NCBI RefSeq assembly: GCF_002214385.1
Contig: NZ_CP014855.1
Coordinates: forward strand, 1,054,001 to 1,118,000
From: Thermococcus gorgonarius
GTDB lineage: Archaea; Methanobacteriota_B; Thermococci; Thermococcales; Thermococcaceae
Length of the DNA: 64,000 nucleotides
Reading direction: 5' to 3'
Position numbers and translations under genes: made by a program
Shown here: positions 26,495 to 35,774 of the stretch, piece after piece
Numbering within the stretch: position 1 is the stretch's first letter
Layout: each line of letters starts with the position of its first letter
The notes under the pieces: generated by a model
Told to the model about the DNA's origin: nothing
Database searches by the model: none
The model's input: only the letters and a program-made list of their open reading frames with translations

Positions 26495-27622
26495 TCAGCG
26501 GGTAATCTTTATCTCCCTCATGAGCTCAAGCGGTTCCGGATGCTTCTCGAAGTAGTCCCTAACCGGCTTGAGGAGCTCTATGAGATACTCCGCAACAGCG
26601 TTCTTGAGGTCGAGCGGGTGGAGCTTTCCTTCCGCGAAGTCTTTCTTGAGCTCCTCGAAGGTGGTGTATGTGACGTCCCCGCCAAACTTTGCCGGCCTGT
26701 GGATGGTGAACTCCGTTGGTTCTTCGCGGAAGATTATGTACTCTGCCCAATCAAGGACAGGGTTGTATTTAACTTCTCTGGCCGGACAGAAGGCTTTCCT
26801 GAGCTTCTGCCTGATCTCTTCTGGCGAATCATGGATAAACACAGCGGAGTAGGGCTTGCTCTTGCTCATCTTCATCTGAGTCTTGAGCTCTTTGAACTGC
26901 TCCTCGCTCTCTATCGGCCAGACAGGCGGCTCCTGAAGACCAAGGAGGAGGTGGTGGTGTAAAGCCACAGGCTTGAGCTTCTCGCCGTTCCATTCAAGGG
27001 GGTGATATCTGAGCTTCTGAGCCACTTCAATCGCTATAACGTGGGCTTTCCTCTGGTCCATTCCGGCGTGAGCTATCGTGACACCCTGGTAGAAGATGTC
27101 CGCCACCTGCATCATCGGGTATATCAGCTTGGCGAAGTCTATTGCCTCACCCATCTGCCTTCCCATTATCGTTATTGACCTCATAACCCTGCTCAGGGTG
27201 ACGTTCTTTGAGATATCTATGACGGTCTGCCAGTAGTCACCCTTCTCAAGTATCTCGCTCGCGAGAACAAACTCCACCTTATCGGGATCGCCGCCCATGA
27301 CCTTTATGCTCTGCTTCATGCCCTCTTTGAAGTATGTTAGTGCAACCTTCTGAATGACGTCTAAATCTCCGCCGAGCTTGTCGTTTATCCAGCTGTGCCA
27401 GTCGGCCAGGAAGACCCTCGTCTTGACTCCAGCCTTCTGAAGGTCGGCTATTTTAGCGCCGGCCATCAGTCCGGTTCCTAGGTGAATGTAACCGCTTATC
27501 TCGAACCCTATGTAGTGCTGCATCGGGATTCCGACTTCGAGGAGGTGCCTGAGGTTCTCCTCGGTTAGAAGTTCCTCCGTGGGCTTCTTCTTTATGAGTT
27601 CTATCCTGCTCTCAATGTCCAT
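26495..27622 (-). CDS. tyrS: tyrosyl-tRNA synthetase
   Basis: A 375-residue class I synthetase. The HIGH-like motif is HLGTG in SGYIHLGTGLMAGAK, and KMSKS is present as TQMKMSKSKPYSA. DWHSWINDKLGGD and the YQGVTIAHAGMDQRKAHVIA helix fit archaeal TyrRS, whose tyrosine-binding DxxQ helix reads as GMDQRK. It charges tRNA-Tyr. The ATG at 27622 has GGTGGTAGGG upstream. Length fits the archaeal type, which lacks the bacterial C-terminal S4-like domain. Confidence 0.95.
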   Translation of the reverse strand: MDIESRIELIKKKPTEELLTEENLRHLLEVGIPMQHYIGFEISGYIHLGTGLMAGAKIADLQKAGVKTRVFLADWHSWINDKLGGDLDVIQKVALTYFKEGMKQSIKVMGGDPDKVEFVLASEILEKGDYWQTVIDISKNVTLSRVMRSITIMGRQMGEAIDFAKLIYPMMQVADIFYQGVTIAHAGMDQRKAHVIAIEVAQKLRYHPLEWNGEKLKPVALHHHLLLGLQEPPVWPIESEEQFKELKTQMKMSKSKPYSAVFIHDSPEEIRQKLRKAFCPAREVKYNPVLDWAEYIIFREEPTEFTIHRPAKFGGDVTYTTFEELKKDFAEGKLHPLDLKNAVAEYLIELLKPVRDYFEKHPEPLELMREIKITR

Positions 27623-27728
27623 CCCTACCACCTAAAGAAAAAACGGCCACCGGTTTAAGGGCTTTGCGGCCGAAAGGTTAATTAGGTTCCACGACTATAT
27701 CCATCTGAACGTTATGGGGGTGTTCAAC

Positions 27729-28229
27729 ATGAAGGTGCTGTTTCTGAGTGCAGACGGTTTTGAGGATCTGGAGCTGATCTACCCGCTCCACAGGATAAAG
27801 GAGGAGGGCCACGAGGTCTATGTGGCGAGCTTCCAGAGGGGCAAGATAACGGGGAAGCACGGCTACTCCGTCAACGTTGACCTAGCCTTTGACGAGGTTG
27901 ACCCCGACGAGTTCGACGCGCTCGTCCTTCCCGGTGGAAGAGCGCCTGAAATAGTGAGGCTCAACGAGAAGGCCGTCTCAATAGTTAAGAAGATGTTTGA
28001 GGACGGAAAGCCCGTCGCCAGCATCTGCCACGGTCCGCAGATACTCATCTCAGCCGGCGTGCTGAAGGGTAGGAAGGGCACAAGCGTTATAACTATCCGC
28101 GACGACGTGAAGAACGCCGGCGCGGAGTGGGTCGACGCTGAGGTGGTCGTGGACGGCAACTGGGTCAGCTCCAGGCACCCTGGAGACCTCTACGCATGGA
28201 TGAGGGAGTTCGTGAAACTTCTGAAATGA
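27729..28229 (+). CDS. pfpI: PfpI/DJ-1 family intracellular protease or glyoxalase
   Basis: A 166-residue protein, the exact length of Pyrococcus PfpI. The nucleophile elbow is C100-H101 in SICHGPQIL, with the DJ-1-type glutamate in SADGFED near residue 12. PfpI assembles into hexameric rings and has been described as a protease; related DJ-1 proteins act as glyoxalase III or deglycases. The start MKVLFLSADGFED at 27729 has GGGGGTG upstream. It is a single gene. Confidence 0.93.
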   Translation: MKVLFLSADGFEDLELIYPLHRIKEEGHEVYVASFQRGKITGKHGYSVNVDLAFDEVDPDEFDALVLPGGRAPEIVRLNEKAVSIVKKMFEDGKPVASICHGPQILISAGVLKGRKGTSVITIRDDVKNAGAEWVDAEVVVDGNWVSSRHPGDLYAWMREFVKLLK

Positions 28230-28299
28230 TTGTTTTAATTTTTCACCAGCTATTTTTGGCTGAGGAGCCCTTGAGGAATGAAGAGACCACTCGACGAAA

Positions 28300-29625
28300 T
28301 CAGGGCTCCTTCTCTACTAAAGCATAGAAAAAGCCTATCGTCCTATGCCTGTGGGGCCATGCTCTCATCGTTCCTTCAAGGAAGCCTGGATCGTAGGGCC
28401 CATTCAGAGGTATCAGCCGCGCGTTGTCATGTCTCTCAAGGAACCACTTCACAACTTCCTCGTTTTCTTCGGGAAGCATGGAACAGGTTGAATACAGCAT
28501 CCTACCCCCCGGCTTCAAAAGCCGCCAGGCACTCTCGATCAGTTCTTTTTGAAGTGCAACGACCTTGGGGATATTCTTTTCCAGAAGGCGCCATCTCAGT
28601 TCTGGATTTTTTGCTATCGTTCCATCGCTTGTGCAGGGGGCGTCGAGCATTACCCTATCGGCTATACCCTCACCGAGTATCTCAGGAGCCTTCCTGCCAT
28701 CGGCGGCGATTGTTTCCGCTATCTCAACGCCCGTTCTCCTCAAAATCTCATTCATCCGCTTTATCCTCGACCGATCAACGTCAAAAGCGTATATCCTGCC
28801 CTCATTGTTCATCAACTCGGCCATGTGAGCCGTTTTTCCACCAGGTGCGGCGGCCAGATCTACAACTGTTTCTCCAGGTCTAGGAGAGAGAACAAGCGAA
28901 GCAACTGCCGCTGCTTCCTCCTGCGCTATGACCCAGCCCCTGTTGAAGAGCCATTCGGGGTTGAAGGGGGTGAGGATTCTGATGACGGTATCAACCCTCT
29001 CACTCCTCTCAAAGCGGACGTTCTTCTTCCTCAAGTATTCCTCCACATCATCAACGTCTGCCTTAAGCCGGTTCACTCTAATACTCATCGGCAGGGTTTC
29101 GTTCAACGCTCTCAACAGCTCTTCCGTTTCATCTCCCATGATAGAGCGCATTTTTTTGATGAACCACTCCGGGAAGAGGTACTCCCACTTGAGCCTCTTT
29201 TCCTCCGAATCTATAACGGGAACGTATTCAAGAACCCTGGGCAAGAGATCGTAGTAGTAATAACCCACGTAGGGATGGGTAGTCCTGGAGAGAAACTGGG
29301 CCAGGCCTTTGAGATGCTGAACTGTTCTCTCGCTTGGATCTCTAAAGACTGCAACCTCAATCGCAACCCTCAAAGCAGCTCTCAGCCAGGGGTCGAGGAT
29401 GAGCGGGGAGACGCCGACGAGCTCCTCAATTATCTCGTCTATGAGGCCAAGTCTCCTCTGGATGGAGTAGAAAATCCCAGTCAGTTTAGAGTTCTCCCAG
29501 CCCTCAATTTTATACTTTGCGAAGGCTTTTCTCTTGGCCTGCTGGCTGGGCTTAACGACTTCGCCAAGCTTAACTGCCTCAACGAGGGCATAAAGCTGTC
29601 TGTCACTCAGTTTCAGCTTTCCCAT
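28300..29625 (-). CDS. NOL1/NOP2/Sun (RsmB-type) RNA m5C methyltransferase
   Basis: A 441-residue enzyme. An N-terminal NusB-like helical region (about 1-125) precedes a PUA-like/Rossmann methyltransferase with DLAAAPGGKTAHMAEL for SAM, DAPCTSDGT and STCSMLPEENE, the two motifs with catalytic and release cysteines. It makes 5-methylcytosine in rRNA or tRNA. ATG 29625 has GAGGGTTGG upstream and overlaps the end of the METTL5-like gene by 23 bases, so both are probably expressed together. Confidence 0.92.
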   Translation of the reverse strand: MGKLKLSDRQLYALVEAVKLGEVVKPSQQAKRKAFAKYKIEGWENSKLTGIFYSIQRRLGLIDEIIEELVGVSPLILDPWLRAALRVAIEVAVFRDPSERTVQHLKGLAQFLSRTTHPYVGYYYYDLLPRVLEYVPVIDSEEKRLKWEYLFPEWFIKKMRSIMGDETEELLRALNETLPMSIRVNRLKADVDDVEEYLRKKNVRFERSERVDTVIRILTPFNPEWLFNRGWVIAQEEAAAVASLVLSPRPGETVVDLAAAPGGKTAHMAELMNNEGRIYAFDVDRSRIKRMNEILRRTGVEIAETIAADGRKAPEILGEGIADRVMLDAPCTSDGTIAKNPELRWRLLEKNIPKVVALQKELIESAWRLLKPGGRMLYSTCSMLPEENEEVVKWFLERHDNARLIPLNGPYDPGFLEGTMRAWPHRHRTIGFFYALVEKEP

Positions 29626-30235
29626 TTCCAACCCTCTTGAACCTGTATATATCAACCATAATCCTTTCCAGCCTCTTTCTGTGGAAGAAGAACTGGGCGG
29701 GGATTTCAAACGGTAGAGTTAAGTGGTGTGTGATTTCAAACCCATTGTCCCGCGTGAAGGCCTCTATAAAGCCCCTCACCTCGGGCTTCGCGAGGTGGAT
29801 GGAATACACTACATCGCTTACCTCGAACGCCTTGATAAGGAAAGGCCTGTCCGCGTGAGGTTTCTGGCTGCCAAAGGGTGGATTCATCACGACCACGTCC
29901 ACTCTCCGGGAGAACTCCGAAACATCCTCTAACAGAAACTCTATGTTATCCAATCCAAGGGACTCGGCGTTTTTTCTTGCGAGGGCAAGGGCTTCGGGAT
30001 CAATCTCGACTGCATAGACTTTCTCCGCTCCCAATAGGGCGGCACCGATGGAAAGAACTCCCGTTCCCGCACCGAGATCCGCTACTATCTTGCCCCTAAG
30101 ATCCCCCAGAGAATACGCTAACCAGAGCAGTTCTGCCGCCACGTTACCCGGAGTCCTGTACTGTTCCAGCCAGGGCTTTGGATTTCTAAACCCCTCAAGT
30201 TTCGAAAGGAGTATCGCGAGATGTTTTCTCTTCAT
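29603..30235 (-). CDS. METTL5-like RNA N6-adenine methyltransferase
   Basis: A 210-residue enzyme of the METTL5 type: LEQYRTPGNVAAELLW near the N-terminus, SAM motif ADLGAGTGVLSIGA, catalytic NPPFGSQKPHADRPFL and the C-terminal FFHRKRLERI. METTL5 methylates adenosine N6 in the small-subunit rRNA of eukaryotes; archaeal homologues are assumed to act on 16S rRNA. It overlaps a downstream m5C methyltransferase gene. A TATA-like AACTATAAATACG lies just upstream on the minus strand. Confidence 0.9.
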   Translation of the reverse strand: MKRKHLAILLSKLEGFRNPKPWLEQYRTPGNVAAELLWLAYSLGDLRGKIVADLGAGTGVLSIGAALLGAEKVYAVEIDPEALALARKNAESLGLDNIEFLLEDVSEFSRRVDVVVMNPPFGSQKPHADRPFLIKAFEVSDVVYSIHLAKPEVRGFIEAFTRDNGFEITHHLTLPFEIPAQFFFHRKRLERIMVDIYRFKRVGNGKAETE

Positions 30236-30309
30236 ACCAACTGCAAAAATGGAACGGCGTATTTATAGTTTGCGCGAAAGCACACTCCAAGAGGATTGGG
30301 GGTAAAGAT

Positions 30310-30588
30310 TCAGACAAGTCCGAGCTCACCCGGAACTTCGACTATTGAAAAACTGTCGTCCTCATTTCTTTTGACGGCCGATATCATGACCGGAAGGAGC
30401 TTGTAAGTGTGCCCACCAATTATTTTGACGAGAAGTTTTTCAAAGGCTTCCATCTCAGCTTTATCAGAAAACTCGACTCTGGCTATAAAGTCATACTCCC
30501 CGTAGAGCCACTCTCCCCTAACGGGGAGCCTTTCGAGCACTTCGTCCCTAACTCCCCAGACCAGGAGTACCGCTTCCGTTTTTATCAC
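30310..30588 (-). CDS. stand-alone RAM (Lrp/AsnC ligand-binding) domain protein
   Basis: A 92-residue protein consisting only of a RAM-like fold (EAVLLVWGVRDEVLERLPV; YDFIARVEFSDKAEMEAFEKLLV...). It lacks a DNA-binding helix. Such stand-alone RAM proteins bind amino acids or modify the assembly of Lrp regulators. The start is a GTG at 30588 with no ribosome site; a TATA-like CTTTATTGAAT lies about 25 bases upstream on the minus strand, so it may be leaderless. It is divergent from a HAD gene. Confidence 0.75.
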   Translation of the reverse strand: MIKTEAVLLVWGVRDEVLERLPVRGEWLYGEYDFIARVEFSDKAEMEAFEKLLVKIIGGHTYKLLPVMISAVKRNEDDSFSIVEVPGELGLV

Positions 30589-30640
30589 CCATACATTAAA
30601 CCCGAATATTCAATAAAGATTTTTCTAATAAAAATTCGTC

Positions 30641-30661
30641 TTTTTGTCTATATGACAAAAA
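30641..30661. promoter_or_regulatory. inverted repeat TTTTTGTC-TATAT-GACAAAAA between divergent genes
   Basis: Two perfect 8-base arms separated by five bases lie between the divergent RAM-only and HAD genes, 52 bases from the RAM start and 36 bases upstream of the HAD TATA box. The symmetry and the AT-rich spacer suit a dimeric regulator. No Lrp site is known to me with this exact sequence. Confidence 0.45.
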
Positions 30662-30696
30662 ACTGGGGGCCTTAAATTGGAGAGATGACGGAAGAA

Positions 30697-30705
30697 GTTT
30701 AAAAG
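30697..30705 (+). promoter_or_regulatory. TATA box of the HAD phosphatase gene
   Basis: GTTTAAAAG lies 31-39 bases before the ATG at 30736. GGGGTG at 30724-30729 is the ribosome site. Confidence 0.45.
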
Positions 30706-30735
30706 ACCACTCCCGAACTTTAAGGGGTGAGCGTG

Positions 30736-31449
30736 ATGATAAGGGGAGTCTTTTTCGACTTCGTCGGAACACTGATAACAAAATCAGGAGAAAACGTCAC
30801 CCATCAGAACATCATCAAAGAGACCCTGAAAAGGGCCGGAAGAGAAGACCTGGACTACATTAAACTCTGGAAGGAGTACGAGGAAGAGAGCTCGGCTCTC
30901 TTTAAAGAACTCGCGGGGAAACCCTATGTGAAGATAAGGGATGTAGACACCGAAGCTATAAGAAGAGTTGCCAAAAGGTACGGTTTTGACGTCCCGAAAG
31001 ACTTTTGGACAATAAACGTCGAGATGCACAAAAAGTATGGAGAGCTGTTCCCGGACGCAAAAGAAACAATAATGACATTAAAATCCCTGGGTCTCCACGT
31101 GGGCATAATTACAGATTCGGACAACGACTACATAAAGGCCCATTTAGAGGCCCTGGGAATCTACAACCTGTTCGACAGCGTAACAACGAGTGAAGACGCT
31201 GGCTTTTACAAACCCCATGAGAGACCGTTCCTCCTAGCGCTGGAAAAGGCCAGAATCAAACCGGAGGAGGCCATCTACATAGGGGACAACCCAGCGAAAG
31301 ACTGTGTTGGGGCGAAAAAAGTTGGAATGTACTCAGTTCTGCTGGATCCAGAATCGTCAAAGAAAGCGCTCTGGGAGAACTGCGATTTCATAGTCTCGAC
31401 ACTGAAAGACGTTGTGGAAATAGTTCAGGGGCTCAACACCCAAATTTAA
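30736..31449 (+). CDS. HAD-superfamily phosphatase
   Basis: A 237-residue HAD hydrolase with motif I DFVGT (FFDFVGTLI, a variant with F-V in the usual place of x-D), motif II ITDSD, motif III around GFYKPHERPF and motif IV YIGDNPAKDCVGA. The DFVGT form replaces the second aspartate of DxD, which serves as acid/base in phosphatases; this is typical of phosphonatase or dehalogenase-like relatives, so activity may differ. A cap domain lies at about residues 15-85. Start chosen at ATG 30736 with GGGGTG six bases upstream; a GTG at 30733 is possible. Confidence 0.82.
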   Translation: MIRGVFFDFVGTLITKSGENVTHQNIIKETLKRAGREDLDYIKLWKEYEEESSALFKELAGKPYVKIRDVDTEAIRRVAKRYGFDVPKDFWTINVEMHKKYGELFPDAKETIMTLKSLGLHVGIITDSDNDYIKAHLEALGIYNLFDSVTTSEDAGFYKPHERPFLLALEKARIKPEEAIYIGDNPAKDCVGAKKVGMYSVLLDPESSKKALWENCDFIVSTLKDVVEIVQGLNTQI

Positions 31450-31466
31450 AAACATCTGCAAAGGGC

Positions 31467-32300
31467 CTAAGCCCTTCCAATTATTTCCAGGCTCACGTCG
31501 AAGTTTTTGACTGAATGAGTGAGGTAGCCGAGGCTTATGACGTCGATGTCGAGCTTCGCGTATTCAGATATGTTCTCGGGCGTTATTCCTCCGGAGACCT
31601 CGATTTTAACCCTATCGCGAAGGCCTTCGCGCTTTAATGCATTTATTGTCCTTGCTATCTCCTCCGGGCTCATGTTGTCGAGCATCACAACCTCGGCTCC
31701 TGCTCTGGCGGCTTTAACGGCATCCTCAATGCTCCCGACTTCGACCTCGACGACCTTGTAAAGGCTGAACTCTTTCGCGCGCTTTATCGCTTCTTCAAGC
31801 GGAACTAAGGCGAGGTGGTTGTCCTTTATGAGTATTGCGTCGCTGAGGGAGAAGCGGTGAGGCTCACCGCCACCGATGAGGATTGCCCTCTTGTCTATCG
31901 GCTTGAGGAGGGTCTTTCTGGTTCCGGCAACGCGAACTTTGGGATTAACAGTCCTAACTTTTTCAACAAGCCTTCTAACTTCCGTGGCGATGCCGCTCAT
32001 CCTCCCCATGACGTTTAACGCGGTTCTCTCGACGAGGAGGATCGAGCGAGCGTCCCCCTCAAGTTCAAGGATGACGTCACCCTTTCTAACCTCTTCTCCG
32101 TCGCGCTTCCTGACCCCGACCTTAACGCCGAAGTGCTCGAAGAGGGCCTTGGCCTCTTCAACGCCGGCTATAACCCCTTCTTGCTTTGCTATGATGACGG
32201 CCTTCGCTTTTGTTCCCTCTGGAATAACTGCCTCGCTCGTGACGTCGCCGAAGGGCGCATCTTCCTGAATGAACCTGAGGAGATAGTTGAGCGGAACCAT
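31467..32300 (-). CDS. nadC: nicotinate-nucleotide pyrophosphorylase (quinolinate phosphoribosyltransferase)
   Basis: A 277-residue NadC: residues GTRKTLLKP, GGGEPHRFSLSDAILIKDNH and EVEVGSIEDA hold the quinolinate and PRPP contacts, and EVSGGITPENI ends the barrel. It converts quinolinate and PRPP to nicotinate mononucleotide, the last committed step of de novo NAD synthesis. GGAGGTGAAAGC precedes the ATG. nadA lies 1.4 kb away on the same strand, with an oppositely oriented nucleotidyltransferase between, and nadB at 48.9 kb, so the pathway is split. Confidence 0.95.
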   Translation of the reverse strand: MVPLNYLLRFIQEDAPFGDVTSEAVIPEGTKAKAVIIAKQEGVIAGVEEAKALFEHFGVKVGVRKRDGEEVRKGDVILELEGDARSILLVERTALNVMGRMSGIATEVRRLVEKVRTVNPKVRVAGTRKTLLKPIDKRAILIGGGEPHRFSLSDAILIKDNHLALVPLEEAIKRAKEFSLYKVVEVEVGSIEDAVKAARAGAEVVMLDNMSPEEIARTINALKREGLRDRVKIEVSGGITPENISEYAKLDIDVISLGYLTHSVKNFDVSLEIIGRA

Positions 32301-32417
32301 GCTTTCACCTCCATCCCTACTGGGAACCGGGCTTTATTTTGCTTTCCATAGGCGGGCACCACTCCCCGTGAAAGAATGTTTTTTATGCTCAAAGGCGAAG
32401 ATTTTAGGGGGAGATTT

Positions 32418-33659
32418 ATGATAAAGAAAGCTGTCATTCCCATAGGAGGAGAGGCAACCCGACTGAGGCCCCTCACGATAGAGACATCCAAAGGCCTCGT
32501 GAGGCTACTCAACAAGCCCATCCTCGAGCACTCGATTCTGAACCTGGCAAAGGACGGCATCGAGGAGGTGTACCTTGGAGTAAAGGGCTACGTGAACTAC
32601 ACCTCGCTCTTCGACTACTTCCGCGAGGGCTACTGGCTCAAAAAGAAGTACGGGCTTGAGAACGAGGTGAGGATTCGCTACATGCCGCGCTACGAGAGCA
32701 CCACCAACGGCGACGCCGTCTGGTATACCATGCAGTACTACGGCATAAAGGAGCCAGTTGTGGTGATCCAAGGGGATAACATATACCAGCTGAACGTCCA
32801 GGAGATGTTTGAGTGGCACAGGAAGAAAAAGGCATACATGACGATAGCGCTCCAGCGCGTTGAGGACGTTACCGGCTTCGGCGTTGCAAAGATTGACGAC
32901 GACTACAGGATAGAGTACTTCGTCGAGAAGCCCAGACCCGAAGAAGCACCAAGCAACCTCGCGAACACGGGCATATACATCCTCTCGGAGAACTTCTGGG
33001 AGTTTCTAGAGGAGAGCTGGGCGAAGGACATGAGGGAAAGGAAAACCCTCGACTTCGGCGGCGATATAATCCCCGCCCTCATAGAGCATGGCTACGACGT
33101 CTACGGTTACCCAATGGAAGGATACTGGTTCGACGTCGGGACGCCGGAGCGCTACCTTAACGCAGCCATGTATCTGCTCCATCACCTCTCCCCGGAGGAC
33201 ATGGATGCAGTGGAGGTAACCCATGACATCTACATACAAGGGAAATCAGAGATGTCCGAGAACCTGAGGCGAAAAATCCGGGACATGATAAAACGCGGTG
33301 AGCTCATTGTTGAGGGCAAAGTTCTCCTTGGAAGGCACATCTCGATCGGTAAGGGAACCGCTCTTGAAGACGCCATCATAGACAACTATTCGGTAATCGG
33401 TAGGAAGTGTGAGATCCTCCACTCCGTTGTGATGGACAGGGTAAAGCTTGGAGACAACGTAAGAATAATAAACTCAATAATAGGCCGCCACGTCGAGATA
33501 GGGGACAACGTCAGGATAGTGAACTCCGTTATAGGGGACAACGCGGTGATAAGCGACAACGTGAGGATGTATAACGTCAAAATATGGCCCCACGAGTTCG
33601 TTGAGAAAGGGGCAACTCTGGAGCACTACACCGTGAGACACACAATGCCAAGGAGGTAA
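32418..33659 (+). CDS. second sugar-1-phosphate nucleotidyltransferase with beta-helix domain
   Basis: A 413-residue paralogue of the enzyme at 4894. It has a variant of the nucleotide-binding loop, GGEATRLRPLT, and VIQGDNIYQ as metal-site stretch, with acceptor-site residues DVGTPERYL. From about residue 265 hexapeptide-type repeats (SIIGRHVEIGDNVRIVNSVIGDNAV) form a left-handed beta helix. Substrate is probably glucose- or mannose-1-phosphate for surface glycans; not determinable here. I choose ATG 32418, with AGGGGGAGA upstream, over the in-frame 32376. It sits between nadC and nadA, both on the other strand. Confidence 0.88.
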   Translation: MIKKAVIPIGGEATRLRPLTIETSKGLVRLLNKPILEHSILNLAKDGIEEVYLGVKGYVNYTSLFDYFREGYWLKKKYGLENEVRIRYMPRYESTTNGDAVWYTMQYYGIKEPVVVIQGDNIYQLNVQEMFEWHRKKKAYMTIALQRVEDVTGFGVAKIDDDYRIEYFVEKPRPEEAPSNLANTGIYILSENFWEFLEESWAKDMRERKTLDFGGDIIPALIEHGYDVYGYPMEGYWFDVGTPERYLNAAMYLLHHLSPEDMDAVEVTHDIYIQGKSEMSENLRRKIRDMIKRGELIVEGKVLLGRHISIGKGTALEDAIIDNYSVIGRKCEILHSVVMDRVKLGDNVRIINSIIGRHVEIGDNVRIVNSVIGDNAVISDNVRMYNVKIWPHEFVEKGATLEHYTVRHTMPRR

Positions 33660-33670
33660 AAAGAAAAGAA

Positions 33671-34579
33671 TCAGCTCATCTCCAGCATTCTTTCTATCGC
33701 CTTCTTGGCCTTTTCAGCTATCTCTTTGGGAATCTCAACCTCGTACTTCATATCGCGGAGCGACTCGTAGATGTGGTTTAGTGTTATCGCCTTCATCCCG
33801 ATGCAGGTTGGGTCTTCTCTCGCAGGATGGAACTTGATGTTGGGGTAGAGCTTGCTCAATCTGTAGACCATTTCCCTCTCCGTGAAAACAACCCACTCGT
33901 TCCACTCAGGGGCGCGCTTTATCATCCCACCAGTTGAGACGATTATATCAGCCTCCTCCTGAACTTCCGGTTCGCACTCCGGGTGAACCATTAGCTTGGC
34001 GTTTGGATACAGTTCCCTCGCCCTCCTGACATCTTCGAGGGTGAACTTTCTGTGAACATAACAGTGCCCGTACTCGGGAACCGGGATAACCTTTTTTCCC
34101 GTCTGCTTAGCTACGTAATAGGCGAGGTTCTTATCGGGGCCGAAGATTACAACGTCGGAGTCGAGCTTTCCGACGATTTTGGCGGCATTGGCTGAGGTTA
34201 CCGTAACGTCCGCGAGGGCCTTGCACTCGGCCGAGCTGTTGACGTAGAGGACAACTGGAGCGCTGGGATACCTCTTCTTCGCCTCAATGATGTGCTCCGG
34301 TTTGAGCATGTTGGCCATGGCACAGGTTGCCCTCCTCGTCGGGAGAAGGACAGTCTTCTCTGGATTGAGGATTTTAGCCGTCTCGGCCATAAAGTCAACG
34401 CCCGCGAAAACTATGACGTCGGCATCAACGTTCACCGCTTTCCTCGCCAGCTCAAGGCTATCTCCTAAGAAATCGGCTATATCCTGAACCTCTGGCAACT
34501 GATAGTTGTGGGCCATGATGATCGCGTTGCGCCCCTCCTTAAGCCTGAGGATTTCATTAATGAGTTTTTCTTTTTCCAT
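33671..34579 (-). CDS. nadA: quinolinate synthase
   Basis: A 302-residue NadA with the three conserved cysteines at positions 86 (RRATCAMAN), 173 (YGHCYVHR) and 259 (DPTCIGMK), spaced 87 and 86 residues apart as in known archaeal NadA; they hold a [4Fe-4S] cluster. It condenses iminoaspartate from NadB with dihydroxyacetone phosphate to quinolinate. The start [10 protein letters not shown] at 34579 has GGTGGTTATC upstream. nadC lies 1.4 kb downstream on the same strand, past an oppositely oriented gene. Confidence 0.95.
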   Translation of the reverse strand: MEKEKLINEILRLKEGRNAIIMAHNYQLPEVQDIADFLGDSLELARKAVNVDADVIVFAGVDFMAETAKILNPEKTVLLPTRRATCAMANMLKPEHIIEAKKRYPSAPVVLYVNSSAECKALADVTVTSANAAKIVGKLDSDVVIFGPDKNLAYYVAKQTGKKVIPVPEYGHCYVHRKFTLEDVRRARELYPNAKLMVHPECEPEVQEEADIIVSTGGMIKRAPEWNEWVVFTEREMVYRLSKLYPNIKFHPAREDPTCIGMKAITLNHIYESLRDMKYEVEIPKEIAEKAKKAIERMLEMS

Positions 34580-34673
34580 GATAACCACCAGCTCTGAGTT
34601 CAAGATCCATTAAAAGAACTTTTCGGGTGAAATCTGTAAAGTGGTGAACTAAAATTTCTGCTGGAATAAAAAC

Positions 34674-34750
<77 letters not shown>

Positions 34751-34852
34751 ACGCAATTGATAGAACTGAAGTGCATTTTTAAGCTTTGCCCTTAGGATTT
34801 CGCAGAGCAGGATTAAATCAAAGTTCATGGTTTCTCTTAAACTGCCAGTCTA

Positions 34853-34968
34853 AGAGGGATTCCACTGGAAAACGCTGGAGTGAATCTTGAATTTTACCTT
34901 CATCAGAAGGATTTTAATGGGGGCTTGATTTAACCGACGCTCAAAGGGCGTTAAAGGAAAGGAACTCC
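34853..34968. repeat. copy A of a ~116-base direct repeat
   Basis: Shares blocks with copy B such as AATCTTGAATT-TACCTTCATCAG, GATTTTAATG, TTTAACCGACGC and GGAAAGGAACTCC. It contains hairpin GACGCTC-AAA-GGGCGTT with two G-U pairs. Confidence 0.7.
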
Positions 34969-35658
34969 ATAATAAAGGATAATAATAGGAGAATCCAGCC
35001 TAACTTGCCTCAGTTAGATAACAAGAGATCCCCCGTTTTAGCATTCAAAATTAGCCCATAACATTCCGCCAGCGCTTTGCGCCAGCAAGCAAACTTTGCA
35101 GGGCAAAGTTTGATCAAAGAATGAACTTCAGGAAAATGCCAGAACGAGTTTGCATGTTTTCTCAAGATTTCAGACTCAAAGAGGGTTTGAACTGGAAAAA
35201 GCAAACTAAAACAGGTTTCAACATCTTCATAACGCCCTTCGGGCGTTGTACTCATAGTGAAACACTGTAGAACCAGCAAGTGGAAGAACAAACCCCCTCT
35301 AAAACGAGAATCTCCAAAAACGACATGCGAACCTTGATCAAACTTAATGAGCAAGCTTTTAGAAAAAGCTTGGCCATAAGGAGTTCTTTCTCGAATAAGG
35401 GATAGCCCTGGCGTGCAAGGTTCAACACTCTGCCGAAGTGTGAGTTTACTCCTAAAAGAAGCATTTGGAGAGATTTGCACCGTATTCTGGCGTCCAAAGG
35501 ACGCCTTGAGGATTGCAAACGTTCGAGAAATGGCAGCTAATGAGTAAACCCCTTAAGGGTTTGAGTTTTTTAGAAGGCACGCAATCTTTCCGTCAACGCT
35601 GAAGCTTTTAGAAAAAGCTTCACCAAAAGTTTGGGGTTCCTCTTAGCTCTACAGTTTG

Positions 35659-35774
35659 AGAGGGGTTCCATTGAAAATGCTGGGAGGAATCTTGAATTCT
35701 ACCTTCATCAGCGAGATTTTAATGAGAGTTCAACTTTAACCGACGCCCGAAGGGCGTCAAGGGAAAGGAACTCC
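35659..35774. repeat. copy B of the ~116-base direct repeat
   Basis: Aligned end to end with copy A, 806 bases apart. Its hairpin GACGCCC-GAA-GGGCGTC is perfectly paired where copy A uses wobble pairs. Confidence 0.7.

Noticed and set aside
34895-34916. Possible C/D box on the minus strand of the repeat (CTGATGAAGG)
   Set aside because: A C-box-like TGATGA is present in both copies but no D or D' CTGA follows at usable distance.
35010-35480. 156-codon minus-strand frame in the hairpin-dense element
   Set aside because: No ribosome site or TATA at proper distance, composition dominated by hairpin arms, and a competing overlapping frame; best read as non-coding repeat.
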